Shown here: piece after piece, positions 42,169-51,730 of the stretch
How positions within the stretch are numbered: the first letter of the stretch is position 1
Layout: each line of letters opens with the position of its first letter
NCBI RefSeq assembly: GCF_014861395.1
Contig: NZ_RRYV01000002.1
Location: 1 to 64,000, forward strand
Length of the DNA: 64,000 nt
Origin: Psychrobacter sp. FME13
GTDB lineage: Bacteria > Pseudomonadota > Gammaproteobacteria > Pseudomonadales > Moraxellaceae
Direction: 5' to 3'
Notes under the pieces: generated by a model
Seen by the model: the letters and a program-made list of their open reading frames with translations, nothing else
Told to the model about the DNA's origin: nothing
The model's database searches: none
Program-made: the position numbers and the translations under genes

Positions 42169-42494
42169 TTGATGCAGATAAAATCAAAGCGATGGTCAAT
42201 CATTGGCTGGACACGCCGCCAAACGGCTATTTTGGTCAAAGCTATGGTGCTGATTTGCGCAATATGCTGCTACGTGAGCTGTCTAGCGACAATGCAGACA
42301 AGCTCCTTAAAAAGCTACGTCTTGATATACCGCTACTCAATCAACTTGATGACAGCCAGCTTAGTATTAGTACCGAGACCCGTGGCTTTGACAAGCTCTA
42401 CGTGTACCTATTTATTGGCAACATTGCGATAGATTTAGGTGAAGCCAAAACCGAAAATTCAGATCAGGATTATTACGATGTCCGAGCGAAGTAA
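42165..42494 (+). CDS. Baseplate wedge protein (gp25/W-like)
   Basis: 109 residues. YGADLRNMLLRELSSDNADK and the final LYVYLFIGNIAIDLGEA fit the gp25/W-type baseplate family, and the gene overlaps the baseplate J-like gene, its usual partner. ATGA overlap with the membrane-protein gene. Confidence 0.5.
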   Translation: MIDADKIKAMVNHWLDTPPNGYFGQSYGADLRNMLLRELSSDNADKLLKKLRLDIPLLNQLDDSQLSISTETRGFDKLYVYLFIGNIAIDLGEAKTENSDQDYYDVRAK

Positions 42495-43941
42495 TATATT
42501 AGCCAGTATTAACAGTCATATTAACGACTATCCAGAGATAGCCGAGCGCTGGCGAGCAGGTGATCCTACCGTCCGCGCCATGCTAACCTCAATCGTTGAG
42601 GCGGTCGTCTTTTTAAAGCGTGACAATGATGTTAACGCTATCGAGCCGTTTATCAAGTCAAAAAACCGTACCATCATCGCTGACGCCATCAATAAAGGCA
42701 TACTGCCGGTAGCCACGCCTTGCCAGCACAAAATCACCGTTGAGAATAGCTCAGCGGTCACACTTACCTTATCGCAAGGGCGACTGATTGAAGATGGTAC
42801 GGGTAGGCAGTGGCGACTGCTAGCAGCGGTTACTGTGGCAAGCGGTGAGGCTAAGGTGGTATTGGCTGAGCAAAGCGTTATTAATCGTGTTGATATGACC
42901 GTACCGCTTAACGAGCCATTCTATACCGCCGCCTTATCTACCACAGATGACGCTTACTTTGCAGGTATTAGTGTCGTTAATACCACCACAGGCGAGGTTT
43001 ATCAGCACACGCCAAACTTTATGAACGCAGGCATCAACATGCCAGCCTACACGCTGCAAAGTGACAACCTAACCAATATTAATGTGATATTTGGTGCAAG
43101 CGATAGAGCTGGCAAGACGGTGCAGGCAGGCGAGGTGTACCAAATTGCAATTACTCAGTGCTACGGAGAGGTTGATCCTAGCAGTTTAAGACAAGCCGCG
43201 CTTAGTGAGATCAATGTCAGTGACGAGAGCCAGTTAAACCTATATTTTAAAGCGGGTGACATGGTGCGGGCAGGGGCTAACCCTTTGACTATTAATCAGC
43301 TAAGATTGCTTGCCAGCTTCCCATCTATGTATGACCGAAACGCGGTCTTTATGGGTAACTTTACCTTTTTGGTGATGCAGCATTTTATGAACCGTTTTGA
43401 CTATATGGCGATATGGAATGAAACCATCCATGAGCGCTACTATGGCGTGAATGTGAGTAACATTAACCACTTAAACCTAACGGTCGTTGCTAAGTCTGGC
43501 AATGCGGGTGAGCGTGAGCAGCTTATCACCGACATCAAGCAATTAGTGGCGCGTGCTGACAGCTTGCTTGATGGTCGCGTCAGGGTGAAGGCGGTGGTGG
43601 AACGTCCTTATCAAATTAGCATTACAGGTAGGCTTGCCGCTGTACATGATATTGACTCAGTACGCACGCAGATCAAAGAGCTATTATTGGCGGAGTATGG
43701 CAAAGGCTCATTGGCTGCTATTCACCATAATGCAGATGGCTTTAACTTGCAGGAGATTGCTACGCGCATACGCTCAACGATAAGCGCCTTTCAAGATCGC
43801 ATTAGTGATTTTACGGTCAGTGGTGAGGATGTGGCAAGCCAGCCCGTAAAGCCGCATGAATGGGCATTTTTAGATACCGATAGCATCACCATCAACTTAA
43901 CCCGTACTGCTGATAGCGGTAATGCTATATGGACGATGTGA
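42478..43941 (+). CDS. Baseplate J-like protein
   Basis: 487 residues. The C-terminal part (ITDIKQLVARADSLLDGRVR, ISITGRLAAVHDIDSVRTQI, NLQEIATRIRS) has the gpJ/gp6-type layout of baseplate wedge proteins. ATG 42478 with AGGA upstream is preferred over an in-frame ATG at 42439, as it overlaps the W-like gene by only 17 nt. Confidence 0.75.
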   Translation: MSERSNILASINSHINDYPEIAERWRAGDPTVRAMLTSIVEAVVFLKRDNDVNAIEPFIKSKNRTIIADAINKGILPVATPCQHKITVENSSAVTLTLSQGRLIEDGTGRQWRLLAAVTVASGEAKVVLAEQSVINRVDMTVPLNEPFYTAALSTTDDAYFAGISVVNTTTGEVYQHTPNFMNAGINMPAYTLQSDNLTNINVIFGASDRAGKTVQAGEVYQIAITQCYGEVDPSSLRQAALSEINVSDESQLNLYFKAGDMVRAGANPLTINQLRLLASFPSMYDRNAVFMGNFTFLVMQHFMNRFDYMAIWNETIHERYYGVNVSNINHLNLTVVAKSGNAGEREQLITDIKQLVARADSLLDGRVRVKAVVERPYQISITGRLAAVHDIDSVRTQIKELLLAEYGKGSLAAIHHNADGFNLQEIATRIRSTISAFQDRISDFTVSGEDVASQPVKPHEWAFLDTDSITINLTRTADSGNAIWTM

Positions 43942-43942
43942 T

Positions 43943-44572
43943 ATGGACAATACAACCCTTAGCGCTAGTGACTTTTTAGCGCCACTTGCCTTTACTCATA
44001 AGGCGGGCGAGCTTGAGCGGGCAATGGCAGGTGTTTTTACTGCTGTGGTTCAAGAGTATCAAGTAAACCAACTCAATGATATCTATAGTTATGGTGTGCC
44101 GTGGCTTGGTAGCGCCACTGTGGTTGAGCGTTTTACCAAGCTTAACGGCTTGGCAGTGCTACGTCGCAATGACGGGGGCTTGTCCGATAAACTTATGAGC
44201 ACTATTTATGCCAACTGGGGGTCGATGGCAAGCGAGCGCGGACTGGCTTTTTTGCAATTCATGCTTGATATGCTGTACCCAAATCAGAATAAAATAGTTA
44301 GGCTTTGGCACTCGATAGCGCAGGCAGGTAGCTATCCTTTGTATTTAAGTGAGTCGCAAGGGGTGCGAAAATTTTTGACCAGCCGCATTCGCATCAAGAT
44401 TGACTCTGATACTGACATCACTGAGCTATCAGAGCTTGCACCCACGCTATCTCGCTTGGTGCCGTGGCAGATTGTGCCAGAGGTGGCTGTTAGTATCGAT
44501 ACTGAAGACATGGGCGTTCAGGTTGCGCTGGCAGGTGAGATATTTCAAGTCGCTAACTTTTCGCCTTACTAA
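43943..44572 (+). CDS. Tail protein I-like baseplate protein
   Basis: 209 residues following the J-like gene by 1 nt, as gpI follows gpJ in P2-like phages. Helical N-terminus (ELERAMAGVFTAVVQEYQVN) and a beta-rich end. It should complete the baseplate wedge. The in-frame ATG at 43922 would overlap gpJ and lacks a ribosome site. Confidence 0.6.
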   Translation: MDNTTLSASDFLAPLAFTHKAGELERAMAGVFTAVVQEYQVNQLNDIYSYGVPWLGSATVVERFTKLNGLAVLRRNDGGLSDKLMSTIYANWGSMASERGLAFLQFMLDMLYPNQNKIVRLWHSIAQAGSYPLYLSESQGVRKFLTSRIRIKIDSDTDITELSELAPTLSRLVPWQIVPEVAVSIDTEDMGVQVALAGEIFQVANFSPY

Positions 44573-44578
44573 ACCTAT

Positions 44579-44618
44579 GGAACACCCCTAAACCCGCCCG
44601 CCCAAAGCACGTCAAAAT
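44579..44618 (+). promoter_or_regulatory. Late promoter 8 (GGAACAC family), tube unit
   Basis: GGAACACC at 44579-44586 (followed by CCTAAA) and -10 CAAAAT at 44613-44618. GCCCTAT (44620-44626) pairs with ATAGGGC (44640-44646), which holds the AGGG ribosome site. Confidence 0.8.
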
Positions 44619-44651
44619 AGCCCTATTACTTATCATCTTATAGGGCCGATC

Positions 44652-45278
44652 ATGAAAACCAAAACTCCTAGCGCTCAGGCGTACCGCAAACAGTACGAAA
44701 CCGCAAAATCACTAGGCGCGGCTATGCTGGCGTGTAACGCCGTTTTAGTGCCAGAGGGCTACAACAACCTATACTTGCTTACTCAAAACTTTCAGCGTCC
44801 TATCGTCAGTCACAATGATAGCGCTGATGTTGACTATGCGCGCGGTCTACAAGCACACGTAGCAGGTACGGTTAAAACCAACTTTGAAGGTCAGTGGACG
44901 CTAATTGAAACAGAGTCCGGCGCGATCTCAAAGTTTGCAGAAGACATCGCGGTTAAACATGGCGGTATTTTGCCACTCGTTCGCATCTATGACGGTTTTG
45001 TCGGTGACGGCGATAACATCAAAGGCAGCCGTGAGTATGAACTGATTGATTGTGCAATCACCTTTACCGATGGCGGCGGTGAAATCGATGCGGCCAGCCG
45101 TAGTCAAATCTTACAAGTGCAAGCGTCATGCCGTTATAACTATTTTGGCCAAAGCGGTAAGATTGGCGCAACCGGTAGCGGCGCGGATGTATTCGCTGAC
45201 ACCTTGACCAATGCGCTCGGCAGCCTTAGCAGTTTAGTACCGCAGGGTGGTTTAGACGGCGTGACTATCTTCGGTTAA
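44652..45278 (+). CDS. Probable tail tube protein
   Basis: 208 residues, beta-rich, size and composition like tube proteins (YELIDCAITFTDGGGEIDAA, SRSQILQVQASCRYNYFG). It has its own late promoter, as the capsid and sheath do, which suits a high-copy protein. Identification is by context and fold pattern. Confidence 0.5.
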   Translation: MKTKTPSAQAYRKQYETAKSLGAAMLACNAVLVPEGYNNLYLLTQNFQRPIVSHNDSADVDYARGLQAHVAGTVKTNFEGQWTLIETESGAISKFAEDIAVKHGGILPLVRIYDGFVGDGDNIKGSREYELIDCAITFTDGGGEIDAASRSQILQVQASCRYNYFGQSGKIGATGSGADVFADTLTNALGSLSSLVPQGGLDGVTIFG

Positions 45279-45313
45279 CCCCTAATCTTAATTAATACAG
45301 CCAAGGCTAAGTT

Positions 45314-45820
45314 ATGAGCACCACTAGCACAGACGCCCATCATGTTATCGGATCGCTGCAAGATGCCGCCGAGGAGCTTTACGAAGAGCTAGTAACGACT
45401 GGCTCTTCGGTCATGCTTACCGATGTCGTTAAGATCATGATCGTGAATACTAAGAAGTATGCTGGCTGGTCAGGTGAGTTGCAGCATTGTCCAAAAGACG
45501 ACGCCTCGTGTGTTAAGCCGCTACTGGTGATTGACGCAAGTACCGTTTTAGGTGTGGATGACTGGCTGATTATTGAGCCAGTGGTTCGCGCTCATTGCGA
45601 CCTTGTGCAAGCCCGCCGCATGGAGGGAGCACAGAATTTAGGCGTACAACCCGCTGGCATGTTATCAAGCGAGGCGCTGCAATATTACAAAGATTCGCTT
45701 GAGTTGATGAAGCGTGAGGCATTCCAGTGTCAGCCGTTTAGTGTTGAGGTTCCCGAAAATAACGCCTTAGACGAGTTTTTTAAAGATAAATTTTGGAGTA
45801 CAACATGGCAGAAACTATAG
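45314..45820 (+). CDS. Hypothetical tail-region protein, 168 aa
   Basis: Mixed alpha/beta, with NTKKYAGWSGELQHC and a helical C-terminal part. It follows the tube gene and may be a tail chaperone or terminator. No family recognised. Confidence 0.5.
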   Translation: MSTTSTDAHHVIGSLQDAAEELYEELVTTGSSVMLTDVVKIMIVNTKKYAGWSGELQHCPKDDASCVKPLLVIDASTVLGVDDWLIIEPVVRAHCDLVQARRMEGAQNLGVQPAGMLSSEALQYYKDSLELMKREAFQCQPFSVEVPENNALDEFFKDKFWSTTWQKL

Positions 45821-46074
45821 AGGTTTTAGTAACTCGTGAATGGGTGCAGTTAGCGCCCAGTCAGTGTGAGGTGCAGTCGGTCAACGATAGAGATGCCTAC
45901 AATAAGACATTTTTTGACTTGGTGGTGGGCGGCGCAGAACCTGCTAGCGACACAGATGTTTTCATGCGTATCACCCTTGCTGAGCACGCTAATTTTCATA
46001 GAGACGCGCCAGTATGGTTGCGCCTTAATGCGCTTAATGCTGACGCCGATCAATCGGTTGTTGTTATTAGATAG
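45805..46074 (+). CDS. Small beta-rich tail protein
   Basis: 89 residues (MAETIEVLVTREWVQLAPSQ...), overlapping the previous gene by 16 nt. The pattern is that of a small beta-sandwich, as in neck or fibre-attachment proteins. ATG 45805 has GGAG upstream. Confidence 0.5.
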   Translation: MAETIEVLVTREWVQLAPSQCEVQSVNDRDAYNKTFFDLVVGGAEPASDTDVFMRITLAEHANFHRDAPVWLRLNALNADADQSVVVIR

Positions 46075-46083
46075 GGGTTGGTT

Positions 46084-47415
46084 ATGGCTCAGCATTTTGG
46101 CAGTTTGGATTTAAGAAGCGGCATATCTCTAAGATCGTCGCAACATTTTGGTAGCCTAGTGCTAAAAAATGACAATCTTTTATACCTATTTGCAGACGGG
46201 CAGCAAGGCGCATGGTACGACCCATCTGACAAGTCAACGCTATTCCAAGGCGTAGCAGGTACAGTGCCAGTCACTAAAGATGGCGACCCTGTGGCATTGA
46301 TGTTAGATAAATCAGGCAACAACAATCACGCTACTCAGACGGTAAGTGCTGCTAGACCTGTTTACAAAGACAACCTTGCCAGACTGTCACTGGATAAAGT
46401 GGACGATGCGATTGTTATCAATCTACCAACCCGCTTGGTGGGTACGATGACGATAGCGTCAACAACAGGTACAGCAACTTATGGTGTCGATATACCAGCT
46501 GGAAACTTTACTTTAGGCGGTAGTTATTTCTCATCAAACAATATTGTAGGTCTAATATTAAGAGAAGGGGAGTTGTCTGCTGATGATGAGAGCAAGGTAG
46601 ATTCTTATTTATTGAGTAAAGGTGCTGTTAAGAGCTTTGTAGGGATTACTGATTTCGCTACTGCTTGGTATAACAACAACTTAACATCATTTCCCTTGAT
46701 TGACACAAGTAGTGGTACTAATTTCTCTTATGCTTGGCATGGAAACAACTTAACATCATTTCCCTTGATTGACACAAGTAGTGGTACTAATTTCGCTACT
46801 GCTTGGTATAACAACAACTTAACATCATTTCCCTTGATTGACACAAGTAGTGGTACTAATTTCTCTTATGCTTGGCATGGAAACAACTTAACATCATTTC
46901 CCTTGATTGACACAAGTAGTGGTACTAATTTCGCTACTGCTTGGTATAACAACAACTTAACATCATTTCCCTTGATTGACACAAGTAGTGGCACTAATTT
47001 CTATCGTGCTTGGCATGGAAACAACTTAACATCATTTCCCTTGATTGACACAAGTAGTGGTACTAATTTCGCTACTGCTTGGTATAACAACAACTTAACA
47101 TCATTTCCCTTGATTGACACAAGTAGTGGCACTAATTTCTATGGTGCTTGGTATAACAACACCTCCCTAGTGGATTTCCCAGAAAATATGTTTGACAATA
47201 TAAAGGGTGGTAATTTTACTTACACCTTCACTGACACAAACCTGTCTCAATCTAGCATTGACGGTATATTAGCATCACTGGTTGCGTCAGGTATTGCGTC
47301 AGGTACACGAGCATTTGACCAGTCCGGCGGTAGTGCCCCGTCTGCTACAGGGCAAGCGGCGATTGATACATTGCGTAGTCGTGGTTGGACAGTTACCGTA
47401 ACAGGAGGGTATTAG
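46084..47415 (+). CDS. Tail-surface protein with BspA-like 23-residue repeats
   Basis: 443 residues. N-terminal anchor-like part (MAQHFGSLDL, WYDPSDKSTLFQ, DKSGNNNHATQ: a pattern seen in phage tail proteins). Residues about 190-350 are seven tandem units of 23 residues ending NLTSFPLIDTSSGT, which resemble BspA/DUF285 surface repeats; the C-terminal part continues this fold (TSLVDFPENMFDNI, GGNFTYTFTDTNLSQ). It probably displays a repeat rod for receptor binding. ATG 46084 (GGGGTTGG upstream). Confidence 0.65.
   Translation: MAQHFGSLDLRSGISLRSSQHFGSLVLKNDNLLYLFADGQQGAWYDPSDKSTLFQGVAGTVPVTKDGDPVALMLDKSGNNNHATQTVSAARPVYKDNLARLSLDKVDDAIVINLPTRLVGTMTIASTTGTATYGVDIPAGNFTLGGSYFSSNNIVGLILREGELSADDESKVDSYLLSKGAVKSFVGITDFATAWYNNNLTSFPLIDTSSGTNFSYAWHGNNLTSFPLIDTSSGTNFATAWYNNNLTSFPLIDTSSGTNFSYAWHGNNLTSFPLIDTSSGTNFATAWYNNNLTSFPLIDTSSGTNFYRAWHGNNLTSFPLIDTSSGTNFATAWYNNNLTSFPLIDTSSGTNFYGAWYNNTSLVDFPENMFDNIKGGNFTYTFTDTNLSQSSIDGILASLVASGIASGTRAFDQSGGSAPSATGQAAIDTLRSRGWTVTVTGGY
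46651..47133 (+). repeat. Seven tandem 69-bp coding repeats
   Basis: Units of 69 bp (23 codons) start at 46651, and an eighth partial unit starts at 47134. They alternate between two types (FATAWYNN and FSYAWHGN or FYRAWHGN), so the larger period is 138 bp. Identity between units is nearly complete at DNA level, including silent sites, which shows recent expansion. Confidence 0.9.
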
Positions 47416-47416
47416 T

Positions 47417-47821
47417 ATGAGCCAATACACACACAGAATTACTTTAGTAGTGCCCGAGCTACTTATGCCACAAGCTAATCAACTTGCACTCATAGCAGGG
47501 GAGAGCCTTGCTGATGTTAATACATTTACACAAGCAAACTATCAAGACGCAGACGGCAATCTCTATGCTGTATGTTCAGCAGTCATTAAACCTATTGTGT
47601 TATCACTTGCTGATGCACCGCTTGCAGACACCCCTCTAAAAACTAAAGGTGCTGATTTAGTATTGGCACAGCAAGCGATGGATAAAGTAGTCAAGTATCA
47701 AAAAGGCGTAACGGTTACGCCTGATAATATTTATATAGGGATTGATATTGACCCGTTTAAGTTTTTTGAATCAATAGGGCTAATAAGCGTTGTCATTGAC
47801 GATGTGGGTGCGCCAATCTAA
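47417..47821 (+). CDS. Small protein after the repeat protein, possible chaperone
   Basis: 134 residues, mixed alpha/beta, 1 nt after the repeat-protein gene. It lies where tail-fibre chaperones usually sit, but I recognise no family. Confidence 0.5.
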   Translation: MSQYTHRITLVVPELLMPQANQLALIAGESLADVNTFTQANYQDADGNLYAVCSAVIKPIVLSLADAPLADTPLKTKGADLVLAQQAMDKVVKYQKGVTVTPDNIYIGIDIDPFKFFESIGLISVVIDDVGAPI

Positions 47822-48708
47822 TGAATATTCAGCTCGAAGATGGCAGTCAAATCGGCACCAATCTAATTAGCGCAATCTATCGCACTGATCTTGTGCCCGT
47901 ACCTGTCACCATTGAGCTTGTCGTCAAAGCGGATGATCGATTGCATAAGCTATTATTAATTGATAAGACGCTGACCACCCCTAAAGACGTGTCGCTGACC
48001 ATCGTTAAATCACAAGTTATCAATGAGCAATCTATCAAGGCTGGCAAGCGCATTGCCGCGCTGCATATCATTGCTGTCTTATCAGGATGCGAGCCACTGC
48101 TAGGCGTCACCAAAAAGGCAGTCAGCCTAGATAATACCAGCTTTAACGAGGTGTACCGCGCATTGGGCGCTAAAGTCCGCATTAAAAAAGACATCAAACT
48201 TGCCAGCTTTATTTGCCTGAAAGGTCAGATGCCAACCGTGGCCATTGCTAAAGCACTGCAAAAAGAGTCGGCGGTTATTTGTCATACTAATAACGGTTTG
48301 TCAGTCATTCGCCTAAACGAGCTAATGATAGGCGCGGCGACCTTGTTTGATAAAAGCGCCGTGCAATGGATCAACAATCCCAATGCTATCCGGCACGGCA
48401 ACGTCAATTATCTGTCTATCGATGACAATGGCTCAGATATATTAGGGTCAGCACGGACTGAGCGCTCAATAGAATACTACCCACGAGCAGACAACCGCGA
48501 GCTACAGAACTTGCGGCGCATACTTATCACCAAAGCCACTATTACTCGCCAGCTCGACGAGCGCTTGGACGCAGGCAAGCTTATAACGGTTGACAACAAA
48601 ACATTGGTAGCCTTAACCGCCGCGCACCGATTCGAGTCAGGAGCGTTAGGCGGTCCCGCTGTTATGGCAACAAAAGCGTGGCTTGCTGGCGTGGAGGATA
48701 GATCATGA
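47821..48708 (+). CDS. Baseplate hub protein (gpD/gp27-like)
   Basis: 295 residues directly before the spike gene (ATGA overlap), as hub and spike genes usually pair. The beta-rich N-terminus (VPVPVTIELVVKADDRLHKL) and the late SIEYYPRADNRELQNLRRIL fit a hub. Identification rests mainly on context. Confidence 0.5.
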   Translation: MNIQLEDGSQIGTNLISAIYRTDLVPVPVTIELVVKADDRLHKLLLIDKTLTTPKDVSLTIVKSQVINEQSIKAGKRIAALHIIAVLSGCEPLLGVTKKAVSLDNTSFNEVYRALGAKVRIKKDIKLASFICLKGQMPTVAIAKALQKESAVICHTNNGLSVIRLNELMIGAATLFDKSAVQWINNPNAIRHGNVNYLSIDDNGSDILGSARTERSIEYYPRADNRELQNLRRILITKATITRQLDERLDAGKLITVDNKTLVALTAAHRFESGALGGPAVMATKAWLAGVEDRS

Positions 48709-49358
48709 GTCTTGTATCACCATACATACACCCCGCCAAACTTATCAGCTACGACAACACCAATCGCACGGCTAAAGTTTCTATCGCAGGGCTTACGGAT
48801 GGCGTAGAAGAAGGCATCACCGCCATGATTGCCTACCCGATAGGCGATGATGACATGGACACAGAGCGCGAGCTGATAGCTGGTGCTGATGTGTGGGTGT
48901 TCTTTGAGCAAGGCGACACCTCAATGCCAGTGATTGCTTTTTACCGTCGTCACGGGCAAGGGCGAGCGGTGGTGGATGTTCGCCGCATACGTCAAGAAAA
49001 TATCGAGCTACTAGCACGCACCAGAATAACCTTGGACGCTAAAGACTTGGTACATATTAAAGCCAAAACCATCACTATTGATGCAACCACCGTCAATCTT
49101 AATGCCAGTAACTTTAACGTCACCGCAGAAACGAGCGTTAAAGGCAACATCGGACAAGTGGGCAACTACTCAATGCAAGGCAATCAGTCAATCACTGGCA
49201 GCCATACCGTCAACGGCAATAGCACCTCTTACGGCAACCAGACAATCAATGGCAGTGTGTCTGCCACAGGCGATATCAAGGCGGGCGGCATATCGCTTAA
49301 ATCTCATAAACATGGCGGCGTTGATACTGGCGGCGGCTCAACCAGCGGCCCACAATAA
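48705..49358 (+). CDS. Baseplate spike protein (gpV-like)
   Basis: 217 residues. N-terminal OB-fold-like part, then a beta-helix (IKAKTITIDATTVNLNASNF, QGNQSITGSHTVNGNSTSYG) with the repeated pattern of gpV/gp5C spikes, and a C-terminal SHKHGGVDTGGGSTSGP with the H-x-H metal-binding tip. It should pierce the outer membrane at contraction. Confidence 0.85.
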   Translation: MSLVSPYIHPAKLISYDNTNRTAKVSIAGLTDGVEEGITAMIAYPIGDDDMDTERELIAGADVWVFFEQGDTSMPVIAFYRRHGQGRAVVDVRRIRQENIELLARTRITLDAKDLVHIKAKTITIDATTVNLNASNFNVTAETSVKGNIGQVGNYSMQGNQSITGSHTVNGNSTSYGNQTINGSVSATGDIKAGGISLKSHKHGGVDTGGGSTSGPQ

Positions 49359-49393
49359 CATTTGCTAGAACACAGCATTAATAGGCGTAAAAC

Positions 49394-51022
49394 ATGAAAC
49401 TACTTAATACCATGGCAAACATGCTGATTAGCAATCGTGAGATGAAACGGTCTGCCACGCCAGCGGGCATTGGCGATGTCAATCGCCAGTATGAAGCGCT
49501 TAATCAGATGGAGCTTGGCACCTTTAACAGCCCTGAAAACGCGCCGCGAACCCGTCAAGATATCTACTCAACGTGGGAGCTGATGCAAAAGGACCCACAA
49601 ATAGCAGAGGCATTAAGCTTGCATGTTACGGCAGCACTCGGCGGGCATGAAACCACGGGTGACATGATATTTATTACCCCGCATGAGCGCGTGCGTGGTA
49701 AAGGTCGACGAGCAAAAGAGTTGCGCGATAGGGTGGAGCGTGAGGCATTGCATATTGCGCCCATTATTAACCGTTACGCCTTCACCTTAGCGCGTCAAGC
49801 CATCGCCTATGGGGACAGTTACGCACGTATCTATACTGACAAGCGTAAGGGCGTGGTAGGACTTATGAACAATCGCCATACCGCGCCATCGCTTATTATG
49901 CCGTTTGAGCAGGCAGGCGAGACAGTCGGCTTTCATGGGTTAGAGGAAGAGGACTACGAGCGCTCTATTGCCAAGCTTACTCCTAGACAGCTATTGCGCG
50001 TCAAGATGCAGCGCATCGAGGTGATACCGCAGATGACCATGCAGGTATGGCAAGACAGAAAAACGCTGATCTATGATGAGCGCTGTGACAATCCCATCTT
50101 GCCAGCGGAAATCGGTGGCTCATTCCTCTATCCAGTAGAGAAGCCGTGGAAGGATGTTGTTATTAGCCTTGCAGGACTGAACAATCAGCAAATAGCCGAT
50201 AGTGTCAAGCAAGCCTTTTTAACCGTCAACATGGAGGGGATGCCGCCCAGACAACAGACAAAGTATAAGAAATCCATCACCGATATGCTGACCAACTACC
50301 GCGATCAGATACAAGAGGCGTTTAAAGGCGGTGAGGCATTACACGGCACCAAATATCATGTGTTGCCGCAATGGGGTGATAAGCAGATATTGCAATCAGT
50401 AGGGGATTTATCACAGCGCAATATGCCACTAAACCCTGAAACGCTCATGCTCAACCTTCGCCGCGTGGCAGGTGGTCTGGGGATTGATTTATCCTTAGTC
50501 GGTTGGGCGGATATGCTGGCAGGCGGACTGGGTGATGGCGCGTCTTTTCAAACGTCCGCACAAATTATGCGTCGATCTAACCTTATTCGCACCTCGTTAA
50601 TTGATGCCTTTAATCACTTAATGAGCATTCATTGGGGTATCAAGTACGGGGAATATTTTGATGCTAAAGAGTACCCGTGGCAGTTTGACTTCTTCTCAGA
50701 TGCTGGAGCCGCTACCGCGCAAGCACTAAGCAATAAGCAAAACAAAGCCAACACACTGACTATCGAGATGCAGGCAGTACAGATGATAAAGGACTTGGGA
50801 CTTGGCAAAGAGGCGACACAACTCATGCTTGAAGACCGCTTGGACTACGACTTATCTTTTGCAGAGAAGGTCGCTATTGCCATTACCGCGCCACCAATGG
50901 GCGAAGAGGGCTTGCCAGCAGGGATGCCGCAACCTCCTAGTAATGCCGATATGAGCAATAATCCTGAAGACGACGACTTGCCAGATGGCCTAGACGATAT
51001 GGAGGATGACTATGAGGACTGA
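49394..51022 (+). CDS. Portal protein
   Basis: 542 residues. Portal features: DIYSTWELMQKDPQIAEALS, RQAIAYGDSYARIY, a long central helix region, MPLNPETLMLNLRRVAGGLG, and an acidic C-terminal tail (EDDDLPDGLDDMEDDYED). It forms the DNA gate of the head. It is unusual that it lies 24 kb from the terminase and 16 kb after the capsid. Confidence 0.75.
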   Translation: MKLLNTMANMLISNREMKRSATPAGIGDVNRQYEALNQMELGTFNSPENAPRTRQDIYSTWELMQKDPQIAEALSLHVTAALGGHETTGDMIFITPHERVRGKGRRAKELRDRVEREALHIAPIINRYAFTLARQAIAYGDSYARIYTDKRKGVVGLMNNRHTAPSLIMPFEQAGETVGFHGLEEEDYERSIAKLTPRQLLRVKMQRIEVIPQMTMQVWQDRKTLIYDERCDNPILPAEIGGSFLYPVEKPWKDVVISLAGLNNQQIADSVKQAFLTVNMEGMPPRQQTKYKKSITDMLTNYRDQIQEAFKGGEALHGTKYHVLPQWGDKQILQSVGDLSQRNMPLNPETLMLNLRRVAGGLGIDLSLVGWADMLAGGLGDGASFQTSAQIMRRSNLIRTSLIDAFNHLMSIHWGIKYGEYFDAKEYPWQFDFFSDAGAATAQALSNKQNKANTLTIEMQAVQMIKDLGLGKEATQLMLEDRLDYDLSFAEKVAIAITAPPMGEEGLPAGMPQPPSNADMSNNPEDDDLPDGLDDMEDDYED

Positions 51023-51632
51023 TCTAGTGCAAGGGCTAATCGCTAGCAAAAATGATGTTGGGCGCGTAAAAGTAGGTACGGCAACCAATTCGCAGTACAT
51101 GCAGTCTTTACAGTTACTCTATGGTAAATTACGGGTACATGAAGCGTTATTGCAGTGTATGTATGTGGTCAAGATTGAAGACATATTCGGCAATGGCCCT
51201 AACATTCCTTGGTTTAGAGATAAAACATTATGCTACCTAGCAACTGAGGCGGATATGTCGCTAGGCAGTGCTGAGAGTGAGTCATTCTATGCAGGCGCAT
51301 ATCAAGCCAGCTATTTGACGCAAAAGTCATCGGACGATATGGACATGACCTTTATTGAAACCCTTAATGCTGATATCTCTAATTCATACCGCGCCTGTCA
51401 CAAACTAGCGTTTAATGACGATGGCACGATGAATGAGTCGAAAAAGTACGCTTTTAAATTAAGCGTTGGGCTTATCAATCATAAGAAACCCAATAGCGAG
51501 CCAGTTATCAATAGATCGTGGCTCGTTGGTGCCAAAAGCGCCCGTCCTGAGATTAGTAGTACGGGGCGTAGTGAGATTGTCAAAGTGCCAGTAACCTTTC
51601 AGAAGCTCAGGCCACTTATGTTTGAGCGATGA
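51012..51632 (+). CDS. Structural protein after the portal
   Basis: 206 residues overlapping the portal stop by 11 nt; GGAGG lies 6 nt before ATG 51012. Mixed helical/beta, ending VTFQKLRPLMFER. It could be a neck protein. No family recognised. Confidence 0.5.
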   Translation: MRTDLVQGLIASKNDVGRVKVGTATNSQYMQSLQLLYGKLRVHEALLQCMYVVKIEDIFGNGPNIPWFRDKTLCYLATEADMSLGSAESESFYAGAYQASYLTQKSSDDMDMTFIETLNADISNSYRACHKLAFNDDGTMNESKKYAFKLSVGLINHKKPNSEPVINRSWLVGAKSARPEISSTGRSEIVKVPVTFQKLRPLMFER

Positions 51633-51647
51633 TATCTCTTAGCTAAT

Positions 51648-51672
51648 AACCCACTCTTTGAAGTGGGTTTTT
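51648..51672 (+). terminator. Rho-independent terminator
   Basis: AACCCACT pairs with AGTGGGTT over a 6-nt loop, followed by T-rich sequence. Late promoter 9 begins 18 bp later. Confidence 0.85.
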
Positions 51673-51690
51673 CTTTGCCTAACATTCAGC

Positions 51691-51730
51691 GGAACACCCC
51701 CGCTGCATAGCCGCCAAACCTTGTCACAAT
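51691..51730 (+). promoter_or_regulatory. Late promoter 9 (GGAACAC family)
   Basis: GGAACACC at 51691-51698 and -10 CACAAT at 51725-51730. A short CCTAT (51734-51738) / ATAGG (51758-51762) repeat covers the AGG ribosome site. Confidence 0.75.

Noticed and set aside
46651-47160. Regular repeats that might be read as a CRISPR-like array
   Set aside because: The 69-bp units have no unique spacers, keep one reading frame and encode 23-residue repeats of a tail protein.
49370-49378. AGAACACAG before the portal gene as a late promoter
   Set aside because: At the required distance there is only coding sequence of the portal gene without a -10 hexamer; the ATG is too close.
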